NCBI RefSeq assembly: GCF_009192735.1
Contig: NZ_VTFU01000001.1
Coordinates: 1,178,001 to 1,242,000, forward strand
Direction of reading: 5' to 3'
DNA from: Arthrobacter gandavensis
GTDB lineage: Bacteria > Actinomycetota > Actinomycetes > Actinomycetales > Micrococcaceae
DNA: 64,000 bases
How positions within the stretch are numbered: position 1 is the first letter of the stretch; each line of letters begins with the position of its first letter. The notes beneath the pieces are model-generated. The model did not search any database, was not told where the DNA came from, and saw only the letters and a list, made by a program, of their open reading frames with translations. The translations under genes and the position numbers were made by a program. Positions 8,561 to 17,425 of the stretch are shown here, one piece after another.

Positions 8561-9955
8561 CTAGCCTTGGCGGGACAGCGCCCCGGCCACGAGGAACGCC
8601 ATCTCCAGCGACTGCATATGGTTCAGGCGCGGGTCACAGACGGACTCGTAGCCTTCCACAAACGCTTCCTGATCAATGGGGTCGGCTCCGCCCAGGCATT
8701 CGGCGACGTCGTCGCCCGTCATTTCCACGTGCAGGCCGCCCGGGAAGGTGCCCAGTGAATTATGCACCTCGAAGAAGCCCCGGACTTCGTCCATGACGTC
8801 GTCGAAATTGCGGGTCTTGTACCCGTTGGGTGAGGTGACGGTGTTGCCGTGCATCGGGTCGGTTACCCACAGCACCTGGGCGCCGGAGGCGGTGACGCGT
8901 TCCACCAGCGGCGGCAGCTTCTCCCGGATGTTTTGCGCACCCATACGCGTAATGAAGGTCAGCCGGCCCGGTTCGCGTTCCGGATCCAGCTTGTCGATCA
9001 GCGCCAGGGCATCTTCGGGCTTGGTGTTCGGGCCAAGCTTGACGCCGATCGGGTTGCGGACCTTGGACAGGAACTCCACGTGGGCCGAGTCGAGGTCCCG
9101 GGTCCGTTCTCCGATCCACAGGAAATGCCCCGAAGTGTCATAAGGCCGGCCCGTGCGGGAATCGATGCGGGTCAGCGCCCGCTCGTAGTCCAGGAGCAGG
9201 GCCTCGTGGCTGGCGAAGAACTCGACGCGCTTGAGCGCTTCGAAGTCCGCTCCGCAGGCATCCATGAACCGCACGGCCCGGTCGATCTCGCGGGCCAGCG
9301 ATTCGTAGCGCGAATGTGCGGGGTTGGCGGTGAAGCCCTTGTTCCAGTGGTGCACCAGGCGCAGGTCGGCAAACCCTCCCTGCGTGAACGCACGGATGAG
9401 GTTCAGCGTGGAAGCGGACGTATGGTAGGCCCGGACCATCCGCGCCGGGTTGTGCTCGCGGGACTCCGGTGTGAAGTCGTAGCCGTTGACCATGTCGCCG
9501 CGGTATGCGGGGAGCGTCACGCCGGCCCGTGTTTCATCGTTCGAGGACCGCGGCTTGGCGAACTGCCCGGCCATGCGGCCCATCTTGATGACCGGCAGCG
9601 ATGCGCCGTAGGTCAGGACAACGGCCATCTGAAGGATGGTCTTTACGCGGGCACTGATCTTGTCCGCAGTCGCGCCGTCGAAGGTTTCCGCGCAGTCCCC
9701 GCCCTGGAGCAGGAATGCCTTGCCCTGTGCTGCCGCCGCCAGACGCTCCCGGAGGATGTCGACTTCCCCGGCGAAGACGAGCGGAGGGACCATGGACAGT
9801 TCCGCAACAGCGGCCGGATACCCCGGGTGGTCCTTCCACGTCGGCTGCTGGAGAGCCGGAAGGGAGCGCCAGTCGTCGAGGCCGGGATAGTCCGCGGCAC
9901 CCGGCTGGGGGGCAGTGGAAGAATCTGACACGTTGTCTACAGGAGTGTAAGTCAC
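8561..9955 (-). CDS. aroG: Class II 3-deoxy-7-phosphoheptulonate (DAHP) synthase
   Basis: The 464-residue plant-type (class II) enzyme condenses phosphoenolpyruvate and erythrose 4-phosphate in the first step of the shikimate pathway. Family signatures visible include LQGGDCAETFDG with the metal-binding Cys, KMGRMAGQFAKPRS, GVKLGPNTKPE, WVTDPMHGNT and GGLHVEMTGDDVAECLGG. The start is GTG at 9955, with AAAGG just upstream; a GTG at about residue 9 is the alternative. It is followed on the same strand, 128 bp upstream, by an acyltransferase gene. The position beside a PknL-like kinase matches the M. tuberculosis order. Confidence 0.96.
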   Translation of the reverse strand: MTYTPVDNVSDSSTAPQPGAADYPGLDDWRSLPALQQPTWKDHPGYPAAVAELSMVPPLVFAGEVDILRERLAAAAQGKAFLLQGGDCAETFDGATADKISARVKTILQMAVVLTYGASLPVIKMGRMAGQFAKPRSSNDETRAGVTLPAYRGDMVNGYDFTPESREHNPARMVRAYHTSASTLNLIRAFTQGGFADLRLVHHWNKGFTANPAHSRYESLAREIDRAVRFMDACGADFEALKRVEFFASHEALLLDYERALTRIDSRTGRPYDTSGHFLWIGERTRDLDSAHVEFLSKVRNPIGVKLGPNTKPEDALALIDKLDPEREPGRLTFITRMGAQNIREKLPPLVERVTASGAQVLWVTDPMHGNTVTSPNGYKTRNFDDVMDEVRGFFEVHNSLGTFPGGLHVEMTGDDVAECLGGADPIDQEAFVEGYESVCDPRLNHMQSLEMAFLVAGALSRQG

Positions 9956-10083
9956 GCCTTTAAGCGTACTGTCTGCGCCCTCCGGGACCGAAGCCGGAGC
10001 CCCGCGGGCGTAACCTGGGTCCCCGGGTGCGCAACACTGCCGGCCGCGGCAAGCCGTCCATCATGCCGGCGGCCCCCCGCGTC

Positions 10084-11169
10084 CTATGCGCTGTGGGGTT
10101 CCGTGTCCTCGGGTTCCACTCCTCCGGCCGGGGCCTGGCCGGCGGGAGGAGTCTTTTTCCGGCGGCCGATAATCGTGACTGTGCCCGGCTTCCGCACTGA
10201 CTTGCGGGAGTCACCGTCCACCGCACCGGACGGAGTTGCCGCAGCCATCTGCCCCGGTTCCTCAGCGCCGGAAGCTGCCGCTGCGCCGTCGGCCGCATTC
10301 GCGTCTTTGGAACTGTCTTCCGCGGAACCGCCGGTGCCGGCGTTGCCGCCGGTGGACGGGTGGGTGCGGCCGCCGGGTTCCGCGGGCCGGGTACCTGCGG
10401 CCCCGGCTGAACCGGCATGGGGGGCTGTCCCCGGCTCGGGAAGGCGCACCGCCGCGTTGCGGGCTTCCGCCCCTTTCGAGAGCTTCCGGGCGGCTGCCTG
10501 CTTTTCCTTCATGGTGCTCGCGTAGACGTCCACGTACTCCTGGCCGGACAGGCGCATCAGTTCGTACATGATTTCGTCGGTGACCGAGCGCTGAATGAAC
10601 CGGTCGTTCTCCATGCCCGCATACCGGGAGAAGTCCAGGGGCTCGCCGACAATGATGCCGATCCGGCGGATGTTGGGAATCTTACGGCCGATGGGCTGGA
10701 CCTTGTCCGTGCCGATCATCGCCACCGGGATGACCGGAACGCCGGTTTTCAGCACCAGTTTGGCCACACCGGTCTTGCCACGGTAGAGGCGGCCGTCCGG
10801 GCTGCGGGTGCCCTCGGGATAGATGCCCAGCAGCCCGCCGTTTTCCAGGACATCCACGCCGGCGCTCAGCGAGCTGGCGGACGCCGCACCGCCGGAACGG
10901 TCCATCGGCAGCTGGTTCGTCAGCCGGAAGAAGGCCGCGGTGAGTTTGCCTTTGAGGCCCTTGCCCGTGAAGTACTCGGACTTCGCCAGGAAACTTACCG
11001 GCCGCGGCACGGCCAGCGGCAGAAAGATCGAATCGGAGAAGGACAAGTGGTTGCTCACCAGCACAGCCGGCCCCGTCTCGGGCACGTTGTTCATGCCTTT
11101 GACCCAGGGCCTGAAGAGCAGATTGACCACCGGCCCGATGAAAATGGTCTTCATCACCCAATAGAACAC
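10084..11169 (-). CDS. 1-acyl-sn-glycerol-3-phosphate acyltransferase (PlsC family)
   Basis: The PlsC-type acyltransferase domain fills about residues 1-225. It has the catalytic NHLSFSD (HX4D motif) near residue 40 and the substrate-binding YPEGTRS near 117. The product would be phosphatidic acid or a related acylated lipid at the inner membrane. After about residue 235 the protein continues as a roughly 120-residue Ala/Gly/Pro-rich, probably disordered tail ending in a basic KKTPPAGQ stretch; this is not needed for catalysis. The start is GTG at 11169 with GGGAGAG about 9 nt upstream; an ATG lies five codons later. Confidence 0.9.
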   Translation of the reverse strand: MFYWVMKTIFIGPVVNLLFRPWVKGMNNVPETGPAVLVSNHLSFSDSIFLPLAVPRPVSFLAKSEYFTGKGLKGKLTAAFFRLTNQLPMDRSGGAASASSLSAGVDVLENGGLLGIYPEGTRSPDGRLYRGKTGVAKLVLKTGVPVIPVAMIGTDKVQPIGRKIPNIRRIGIIVGEPLDFSRYAGMENDRFIQRSVTDEIMYELMRLSGQEYVDVYASTMKEKQAAARKLSKGAEARNAAVRLPEPGTAPHAGSAGAAGTRPAEPGGRTHPSTGGNAGTGGSAEDSSKDANAADGAAAASGAEEPGQMAAATPSGAVDGDSRKSVRKPGTVTIIGRRKKTPPAGQAPAGGVEPEDTEPHSA

Positions 11170-11337
11170 GTAAGCCAGCTCTCCCGTCCGGACAAGACAA
11201 AACCAGGGACCCGGTTTGGAATCCCTGCTCCTACTCTATGCGCCAGTCCGGCCGCGTTGAATTTCGGACTTCCGGAGCGTCGCAACTTTGGGCGCTGCAG
11301 GGGTGGAAAACCGGCTGCCGGATGCAACCATAGTGTT

Positions 11338-12099
11338 ATGACTTCCCCTCTGGGCGCAGGCGCCCACACCAGCGGCGGGCACGGCGCCAACGCCGCGACC
11401 GGAGTGCTGCTGAGCCATGGTTTCACCGGCTCCCCCGTCAGCCTTGCCGGGTGGGCCCGGCATCTCAGCGACCAGGGGTACGCAGTGAGCATGCCGCTGC
11501 TTCCCGGACACGGGACCACCTGGCAGGAACTGGCACGGACGCCGTGGGAACGTTGGTATGACGCCTACGACCAGGCATACCAGGAGCTGCAGGAGCGCAC
11601 CGACCGGGTGGTTGCCGCCGGGCTGTCCATGGGCGGGACCCTGGCCCTGCGCCTCGCCGCCCACCGGCCGGTATCCGGCGTGGCCGTGGTGAATCCCGGA
11701 CTGACGATCGATGACCCGCGGGCCCGGTACTCGCGCCTGCTCAAGTACGTCATGCCGTCAGTGCCGGCAATTGCCAACAGCATCAAACTGGAAGGCCAGG
11801 ATGAAGGCGCGTACCTGCGCACTCCCGTGGGCGGGGTACATCAGCTGATGCGGCTGTTCAGGGACACGACGTCGGTGCTGCCGCGGATCACCGCACCGGT
11901 CCTCGTCTTCCGGTCCACCGTGGATCCGGTTGTTCCGGAGTCCAGCATGGATGTCCTGCGCAGGCACCTGGGCAGCGAACTGGAGGTGGTTTCGCTGGAG
12001 AACAGCTACCATGTGGCCACCATGGACCATGACGCACCCTTGATTTTTGACCGCTCCCATCACTTCATCCAGAGGATCAGCGCAGGTGCTGCAGCATGA
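11338..12099 (+). CDS. Alpha/beta hydrolase (carboxylesterase/monoacylglycerol lipase type)
   Basis: A 253-residue alpha/beta hydrolase like the Est30 and monoglyceride-lipase families. It has the oxyanion-side LLSHGFTGSP, the nucleophile elbow GLSMGG, an acid Asp in RSTVDPVVP and a His in YHVATMDHD. The ATG at 11338 is the first codon fitting the family; the frame open upstream to 10417 is antisense to the acyltransferase gene. It overlaps the following gene by the 4-bp ATGA, so the two are translationally coupled. It likely acts on short- to medium-chain esters in the cytoplasm. Confidence 0.9.
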   Translation: MTSPLGAGAHTSGGHGANAATGVLLSHGFTGSPVSLAGWARHLSDQGYAVSMPLLPGHGTTWQELARTPWERWYDAYDQAYQELQERTDRVVAAGLSMGGTLALRLAAHRPVSGVAVVNPGLTIDDPRARYSRLLKYVMPSVPAIANSIKLEGQDEGAYLRTPVGGVHQLMRLFRDTTSVLPRITAPVLVFRSTVDPVVPESSMDVLRRHLGSELEVVSLENSYHVATMDHDAPLIFDRSHHFIQRISAGAAA

Positions 12100-12728
12100 A
12101 AGAACGCGAACCGGAACGCAACGAATCCACCGATGATTCGGTGTGGCAGGATTTGGTCGCACGGCTGGAGAACATGCCGGCTGACGAAACGCATGGCGGA
12201 CGGGACGTGCCCGGCGGCAACGGCGGTGACGGGTCCCGGCTCAAGGCCGCGGATTCAGGAACGGCCACCGGCCCTTCCGCAGGCTCACCGGCCCCGGATC
12301 CGGACGGCCGCGGAGAGAACGGCAATCCGTCAGCCACCGGGGCAACGCCGCAGCAGGGTCCCGGCGCTTCGCCGAGTGATCCCGCAGGCAGCTCCGCCGC
12401 GGAACGGACCCGTGCCATCTTCGAGAACCAGCCCTTCCGCGCCGGTCCGCCGCGGGGGCCCCGCGACTATGACGAGCCGGAGGAGCTCGAGTCGGAAGGA
12501 GAGTTCGTGCCGCCCGAGCCGCCGCCCTTCAGCACGGGTGAGCCGCTGGTGGTCCTGGCGTGGATCGGTGCCCTTGGCGGCCCGCTCCTGCTCCTGCTGT
12601 TTGCCATGTTCTGGCGCGGGGCTCCCGTTCCCGTCATCCTCGGCGTCATAGCCCTCTTTGGGGCGGCGGCCGCATATCTGCTCTTCCGGCTGCCGCAGCA
12701 CCGCGACGACGACGGCGCCGCCGTCTAG
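12096..12728 (+). CDS. Membrane protein with long acidic disordered N-terminus
   Basis: A 210-residue protein. The first 140 residues are charged and Gly/Ala/Pro-rich with no fold visible. Two C-terminal membrane segments follow (about 146-168 and 172-193), then a short acidic tail. The ATG overlaps the stop of the hydrolase gene (ATGA), indicating coupled translation. I do not recognise a named domain; actinobacterial genomes often carry such a coupled protein after this esterase. Confidence 0.82.
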   Translation: MKEREPERNESTDDSVWQDLVARLENMPADETHGGRDVPGGNGGDGSRLKAADSGTATGPSAGSPAPDPDGRGENGNPSATGATPQQGPGASPSDPAGSSAAERTRAIFENQPFRAGPPRGPRDYDEPEELESEGEFVPPEPPPFSTGEPLVVLAWIGALGGPLLLLLFAMFWRGAPVPVILGVIALFGAAAAYLLFRLPQHRDDDGAAV

Positions 12729-12785
12729 GGCAGGCGCCCTTTCAGGATAGGCACCTCTCGGGAAGCACCTCGCGCACTTCGGGCG

Positions 12786-13766
12786 TCAGCGCCGGGCAGC
12801 TATCCGTGAGAGGTCCGCTGCACCAATCATTCCAGCCCCCGGGCCAAGCGCAGCCAGTTCAAGGCGTGCCGCGGGCCGGAATCCGCGGCCGGTCAGGTTC
12901 CGGGCGAAAGCCCTGCGGGCGGGTTCAAGCAGCAGGTCACCGGCGGCGCTCAAACCGCCGCCGACAACGAACATGCCCGGGTCCAGGGCAGCTGCCAAGT
13001 TGGCCAGGCCAAGCCCAAGCCACTGCCCCACCTCGTCAAGCAGTTCCACGGACGCCTGGTCGCCCTCCAGGGCCATCCGGGTCACCACCGCACCGGTAAT
13101 CGCGCTGATGTCACCGTCCACGGCCCGCAGCAATTCCTGCGCCACGGGAGAATTGGCGGCGGCCAGTTCCCGGGCCTCCCTGCCCAGGGCATTTCCGGAC
13201 GCGTACTGCTCCCAGCAGCCGCGGTTTCCGCACTCGCACCGCTGGCCGGACGGCATGATGATTTGGTGGCCGAACTCCCCCGCCACGCCAAACCGTCCCC
13301 GCTCCAGCCGGCCGTCCATGATCATGGCACCGCCGATGCCGGTGCCGAGCGTCACGCAGACCATCCGGCTCTGGCCCAGGCCGGAACCGAAGCGCCACTC
13401 AGCCCAGGCAGCGCCGTCGGCGTCGTTAACCAGGTACACGCGGCGGCGCAGCAGCCGCTCGAGATTCTCGCGCAGGGGTTCGTTCCGCCACGCCAGGTGG
13501 GGGCTGAACAGCACGGTGCTGCCGGCGAGATCCATCCAGCCGGCGGCGCCGATCCCCACGGACCACACATGGTGGTTGGCGGAAAGCTCCCGGACCAGGT
13601 CCACAATGACCGATTCCACTTCACGCGGATCCTGCCCCGGGGTGGAGCGGCGGGCCTCCGCGATGACACGGCCGTCGCCGTCGACCAGCCCGGCCGCCAC
13701 CTTGGTGCCGCCAATATCGATGCCGATGGCCAATCCGCGCCGGCGCATCCGGTTCGGCAGCCTCAT
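12786..13766 (-). CDS. glk: ROK-family glucokinase
   Basis: A polyphosphate/ATP-type glucokinase of the ROK family. It has GIDIGGTKVAAGLVD (phosphate loop), LGTGIGGAMIMDGR, GEFGHQIIMPSG and the zinc-binding CECGNRGCWEQYASG motif of ROK proteins. It phosphorylates glucose and feeds glycolysis, and may affect carbon repression. The start is uncertain: in-frame ATGs occur at 13856, 13793, 13766 and 13748, none with a clear ribosome site. 13766 gives 326 residues, near the family length. Confidence 0.88.
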   Translation of the reverse strand: MRLPNRMRRRGLAIGIDIGGTKVAAGLVDGDGRVIAEARRSTPGQDPREVESVIVDLVRELSANHHVWSVGIGAAGWMDLAGSTVLFSPHLAWRNEPLRENLERLLRRRVYLVNDADGAAWAEWRFGSGLGQSRMVCVTLGTGIGGAMIMDGRLERGRFGVAGEFGHQIIMPSGQRCECGNRGCWEQYASGNALGREARELAAANSPVAQELLRAVDGDISAITGAVVTRMALEGDQASVELLDEVGQWLGLGLANLAAALDPGMFVVGGGLSAAGDLLLEPARRAFARNLTGRGFRPAARLELAALGPGAGMIGAADLSRIAARR

Positions 13767-14009
13767 GGGACGGCGTGCGGGAAAGGGCTCCATGGCGCGG
13801 CGCTGCCAAAGGATGGGAGAGGAACGGGGAACGGGCGCTGGGTTAACGGGACGCATCAGTTACCAAGTGTATTCACCGGCCGCGCCTGCCGCTAAAGCGT
13901 TATTCGTTCGAGAAGTTACTCACCGGTATATTTTGTGATCTACGTTATAGGCTTGGCGTTAATGTCTGCGCAAACGACTGCCGGCCAGCCGGATATCAAA
14001 GGAGCTATC

Positions 14010-15818
14010 GTGCGTGAATACAGTGTTCCCCCTCTGGTGGAATCACCGTTGGAGACCAACATCACCGATCTGTTACTGGAGCAGGCCGCCAAGGCGTCCA
14101 ATCCGGCGCTGTTCTCTGTTCGGGGAACGGACGGTGCGTGGGCACCCGTTACCGCCACTGAGTTCCTCAAGGATGTCCGGCTGATCGCCAAGGGCTTCGC
14201 CGCCGCCGGCGTCCAGCCCGGCGACCGGGTGGGCATCATGGCCCGCACCCGGTACGAGTGGACCCTGGTGGACTTTGCGCTGTGGTTCGCCGGTGCCGTG
14301 TCCGTGCCGATCTACGAAACGTCGTCGCCGTCCCAGGTGGCATGGATCCTCAGCGATTCCGGAGCCGTGGGAGTGGTGGTCGAAGCCGCACGCCACGAGA
14401 ACGTGGTCCGGCAGGCAGCCGTTGAGGAAGACCTCGGGGCTGTGGAAAATGTGTGGCAGATCGACGGCCGGGGACTGGATGAACTCCGCTCTGCCGGCGC
14501 CTCCGTTCCCGACGCCGAGCTGGAATCCCGCCGTTCCAGGGCCACGCTGGAGGACACCGCCACCATCATCTACACCTCGGGAACCACCGGCCGGCCCAAG
14601 GGCTGCGAGCTGACACACGGCAATTTCGTGAACCTCTCCCGCAACGCCGCCGCAGCCCAGCCTGAAGTGTGCCGCGAAGGTGCGCAAACGATCATGTTCC
14701 TGCCGCTGGCCCATGTGTTCGCGCGCTTCATTTCCGTGCTGTGCGTTACCTCCGGCGCCACCGTGGCGCACACTCCCGACGTCAAGAACCTCCTTCCGGA
14801 CCTGCAAAGCTTCAAGCCGGACTTCCTGCTCGTTGTCCCCCGTGTCTTCGAGAAGGTCTACAACTCCTCCATGCTCAAGGCGGAAGACGGCGGCAAGGGC
14901 AAGATCTTCCACGCCGGCGCAAAGACGGCCATTGCCTGGTCCAAGGCGCAGGAAGCCGGCAAGGTCCCGCTGGGCCTGAAGGTCAAGCACGCCGTCTTCG
15001 ACCGGCTTCTCTACGGCAAGATCCGCACCGCCATGGGTGGGCGCGTCAAGTACGCGATTTCCGGGGGCGCACCCTTAGGCGACCGCCTGGGCCATTTCTT
15101 CCATGGCATTGGCGTTACGGTCCTGGAAGGCTACGGCCTCACCGAGACCACGGCACCGGTCACCGTGAATACCCCCAAACTGACCAAGATCGGCACCGTT
15201 GGGGCACCGCTGCCGGGCAACGCGGTGAAAATCGGGGACGACGGCGAGATCCTGGCCAAGGGCGTCAGCGTGATGAAGGGCTACTACAACCGCCCGGACC
15301 TGACCGCCGAAAACTTCACGGACGGGTGGTTCCACACCGGAGACATTGGCCAGCTCGACAGCGACGGCTTCCTGAAAATCACCGGCCGCAAGAAGGAAAT
15401 CATTGTCACCGCCAGCGGCAAGAACGTGATTCCGGCGGTGCTGGAAGACAGCATCCGCGCCGACGCCATTGTGTCCCAGTGCGTGGTGGTGGGCGACCAG
15501 CGGCCGTTCATCTCGGCCCTGATCACGCTGGACGAGGAAGCCCTTCCGGGCTGGCTCGAGCGGCACAAGCTGCCGGCCGGCACGTCGGTGGCCGAAGCGG
15601 GCCAGTCGGAGCAGCTGCAGCAGGAAATCCAGGCCCTGGTCGATTCCGCCAATAAGTCGGTGTCCCAGGCCGAGGCCATCAAGGTTTTCCGCGTGGTTCC
15701 CTCGGACTTCACCGAAGCCAGCGGACACCTGACGCCGTCGCTGAAGATCAAGCGCGCACAGGTCCTGAAGGACTTCTCCGCCGTGGTGGAGGATATCTAC
15801 AGCGGCCAGAAGGTCTAG
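14010..15818 (+). CDS. fadD: Long-chain fatty acid-CoA ligase
   Basis: An AMP-forming acyl-CoA synthetase of 602 residues (FadD15-like). It has the P-loop-like TIIYTSGTTGRPKGCELTH, the A5 motif EGYGLTETTAP, WFHTGDIGQLDSDGFLKITG and the C-terminal GRKKEIIVTASGKNV. It activates long-chain fatty acids for lipid synthesis or beta-oxidation. The GTG at 14010 (MREYSVPPLVE) is chosen because AAAGGAG lies 5 nt upstream; earlier in-frame starts at 13935 and 13962 lack one. Confidence 0.93.
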   Translation: MREYSVPPLVESPLETNITDLLLEQAAKASNPALFSVRGTDGAWAPVTATEFLKDVRLIAKGFAAAGVQPGDRVGIMARTRYEWTLVDFALWFAGAVSVPIYETSSPSQVAWILSDSGAVGVVVEAARHENVVRQAAVEEDLGAVENVWQIDGRGLDELRSAGASVPDAELESRRSRATLEDTATIIYTSGTTGRPKGCELTHGNFVNLSRNAAAAQPEVCREGAQTIMFLPLAHVFARFISVLCVTSGATVAHTPDVKNLLPDLQSFKPDFLLVVPRVFEKVYNSSMLKAEDGGKGKIFHAGAKTAIAWSKAQEAGKVPLGLKVKHAVFDRLLYGKIRTAMGGRVKYAISGGAPLGDRLGHFFHGIGVTVLEGYGLTETTAPVTVNTPKLTKIGTVGAPLPGNAVKIGDDGEILAKGVSVMKGYYNRPDLTAENFTDGWFHTGDIGQLDSDGFLKITGRKKEIIVTASGKNVIPAVLEDSIRADAIVSQCVVVGDQRPFISALITLDEEALPGWLERHKLPAGTSVAEAGQSEQLQQEIQALVDSANKSVSQAEAIKVFRVVPSDFTEASGHLTPSLKIKRAQVLKDFSAVVEDIYSGQKV

Positions 15819-15859
15819 CAGCGGCCCGGGGGTTCAACCGGCTGCGCAGGCCGAAACAA

Positions 15860-15891
15860 AAGGGCGGGTCCGGAGTTCCGGGCCCGCCCTT
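15860..15891. terminator. Terminator between convergent fadD and mtr
   Basis: AAGGGCGGGTCCGG pairs with CCGGGCCCGCCCTT around an AGTT loop, with one G-T pair. It lies between two convergent stops. Confidence 0.8.
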
Positions 15892-15907
15892 CCGCTGCCG
15901 CCTGCGG

Positions 15908-17329
15908 TTATCCTGCGGTTCCAGCCGTTCCGGTCCGCAGCGAAAGGAGCGCGTTCTCGACCACCTCGGTCAGGGCCGGATGGATCCAGTACTGTCCGGA
16001 GGCCATGGTTGCCGCGTCCAGTCCGAAGGACATGGCCTGGATCAGCGGCTGGATCAGCATGGACGCCTCATGGCCCATGATGTGCGCGCCGAGCAGCTTG
16101 CCGGTCTCCTTCTCGGCCAGCACCTTCACGAATCCCGTGGTGTCTTCCATGGCCCAGCCGTATGCGGTGGAGCCGTATTCCTGAACCGCGACAGCGAGCT
16201 CAACTCCGCGGGCTTCGGTGTCCCGGCATGCTTCTTCCTCGGTCATCCCCACTGAGGCGATCTGCGGGCTGCTGAAGACCGCCGAGGGGACAAACCTGTG
16301 GTCGCTCGCCCGGAGGTTGCCGGGATTCACGAGGTTATGCGATACGGTCCGCGCCTCATGGTTGGCAACATGCTTGAGCTGGAAGTCGCTGCTGATGTCG
16401 CCAAGTCCCCAGACGCCGTCGACCGGTTTGCCGTCCTTCAGCACGCGCTGGAAGTCATCGACGGCCAGCCGTCCGTCCGGACGCAGGTCAAACCCTGCCG
16501 CGTCAATGCCGAGCCGATCGGTGTTGGGGACCCGCCCGGTGGCCACCAGCACCAGGTCGACGTCGAGTCCGGACTCGCCGTCCGGCCCCCGTAGCTGCGC
16601 CCGGACGGAACCGTCAGGGTTTTCGACCAGGGCCGTGACCTGGGTATTCAGCCGCACGTCCCACTGCTTTGAGGCCGCCTCCGTGAAGCGCTCGGAGACG
16701 GTGTCGTCCATGGCGCGCAGCAGCGGGCCTGATCTGGCTGCCATGGTGACCTTGGCTCCGAACGCCGAAAACACAAAACCAAACTCGGCGGCAATGTAGC
16801 CGCCGCCGATGACGAGGATGCGCCCGGGCAGGTCGGGGATGCGCATGACCGTATCGGAGGTGTGCACCTGCGGCAGATCCATGCCGGGGATGTCAGGCAG
16901 CACCGGACGGGAGCCTGCGGCCACCACGATTTGGTCTGCGGTGATCCGCTGCCCGTCATCCGTTTCCAGGGCGTGCTCGCTGACGAAGCGGACGTGCTTC
17001 TCATAGAGCGTGACGTTGTCCAGTTCCTCAGCGCGGTAACGGCGTCCGCCTTCGGAGATGGAATCGATGCGGGTGAAGATCCGGTCGCGGATGTCCCGCC
17101 AGTGGACCTTCTCGAGGGTTTGATCGACGCCCAAGCGGGCGGCGTCTTCACCGGCGGCCGCCAGCTGGGCCGGATAGACGAACATCTTGGTGGGGATGCA
17201 GCCCACGTTCAGGCAGGTGCCCCCAAAGGTGCCCCCGTCGATGACGGCAACGTTCTTGCCGTCCCAGTCGGGGGTGATCAGTGAGTTGCCGGAGCCCGAG
17301 CCGATAATGGCCAAATCAAAGTGAGTCAC
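15908..17329 (-). CDS. mtr: Mycothione reductase
   Basis: A 473-residue pyridine nucleotide-disulphide oxidoreductase. It has the N-terminal FAD motif IIGSGSGNS, the redox pair GGTCLNVGCIPTKM, a second NAD(P)H-binding GGGYIAAEFG, and a C-terminal HPALTE segment carrying the active-site His-Glu. It keeps mycothiol, the actinobacterial glutathione substitute, reduced with NADPH. The GSGSGNS variant and the length match mycothione reductases rather than lipoamide dehydrogenases. The start at 17329 fits the family. This gene supports the actinobacterial assignment and connects to the arsenate reductase at the right edge. Confidence 0.93.
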   Translation of the reverse strand: MTHFDLAIIGSGSGNSLITPDWDGKNVAVIDGGTFGGTCLNVGCIPTKMFVYPAQLAAAGEDAARLGVDQTLEKVHWRDIRDRIFTRIDSISEGGRRYRAEELDNVTLYEKHVRFVSEHALETDDGQRITADQIVVAAGSRPVLPDIPGMDLPQVHTSDTVMRIPDLPGRILVIGGGYIAAEFGFVFSAFGAKVTMAARSGPLLRAMDDTVSERFTEAASKQWDVRLNTQVTALVENPDGSVRAQLRGPDGESGLDVDLVLVATGRVPNTDRLGIDAAGFDLRPDGRLAVDDFQRVLKDGKPVDGVWGLGDISSDFQLKHVANHEARTVSHNLVNPGNLRASDHRFVPSAVFSSPQIASVGMTEEEACRDTEARGVELAVAVQEYGSTAYGWAMEDTTGFVKVLAEKETGKLLGAHIMGHEASMLIQPLIQAMSFGLDAATMASGQYWIHPALTEVVENALLSLRTGTAGTAG

Positions 17330-17348
17330 TCTTCCAGTCTAGAGCCGC

Positions 17349-17421
17349 GGAGGGCCCCGGGATCCGCTGCCGGATTCCGGGGCCTTCCATCTGCGTTCCG
17401 CCGCCCAGTGGGCGGCGGAAC
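17349..17421 (-). terminator. Two tandem hairpins after pyc
   Basis: Directly beyond the pyc stop lies a perfect 12-bp stem with a 3-nt loop (17395-17406 with 17410-17421). It is followed by an 18-bp stem with two mismatches and a CTGC loop (17349-17366 with 17371-17388). Neither has a clear T-tract. They probably terminate pyc or insulate it from mtr. Confidence 0.6.
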
Positions 17422-17425
17422 GGAA

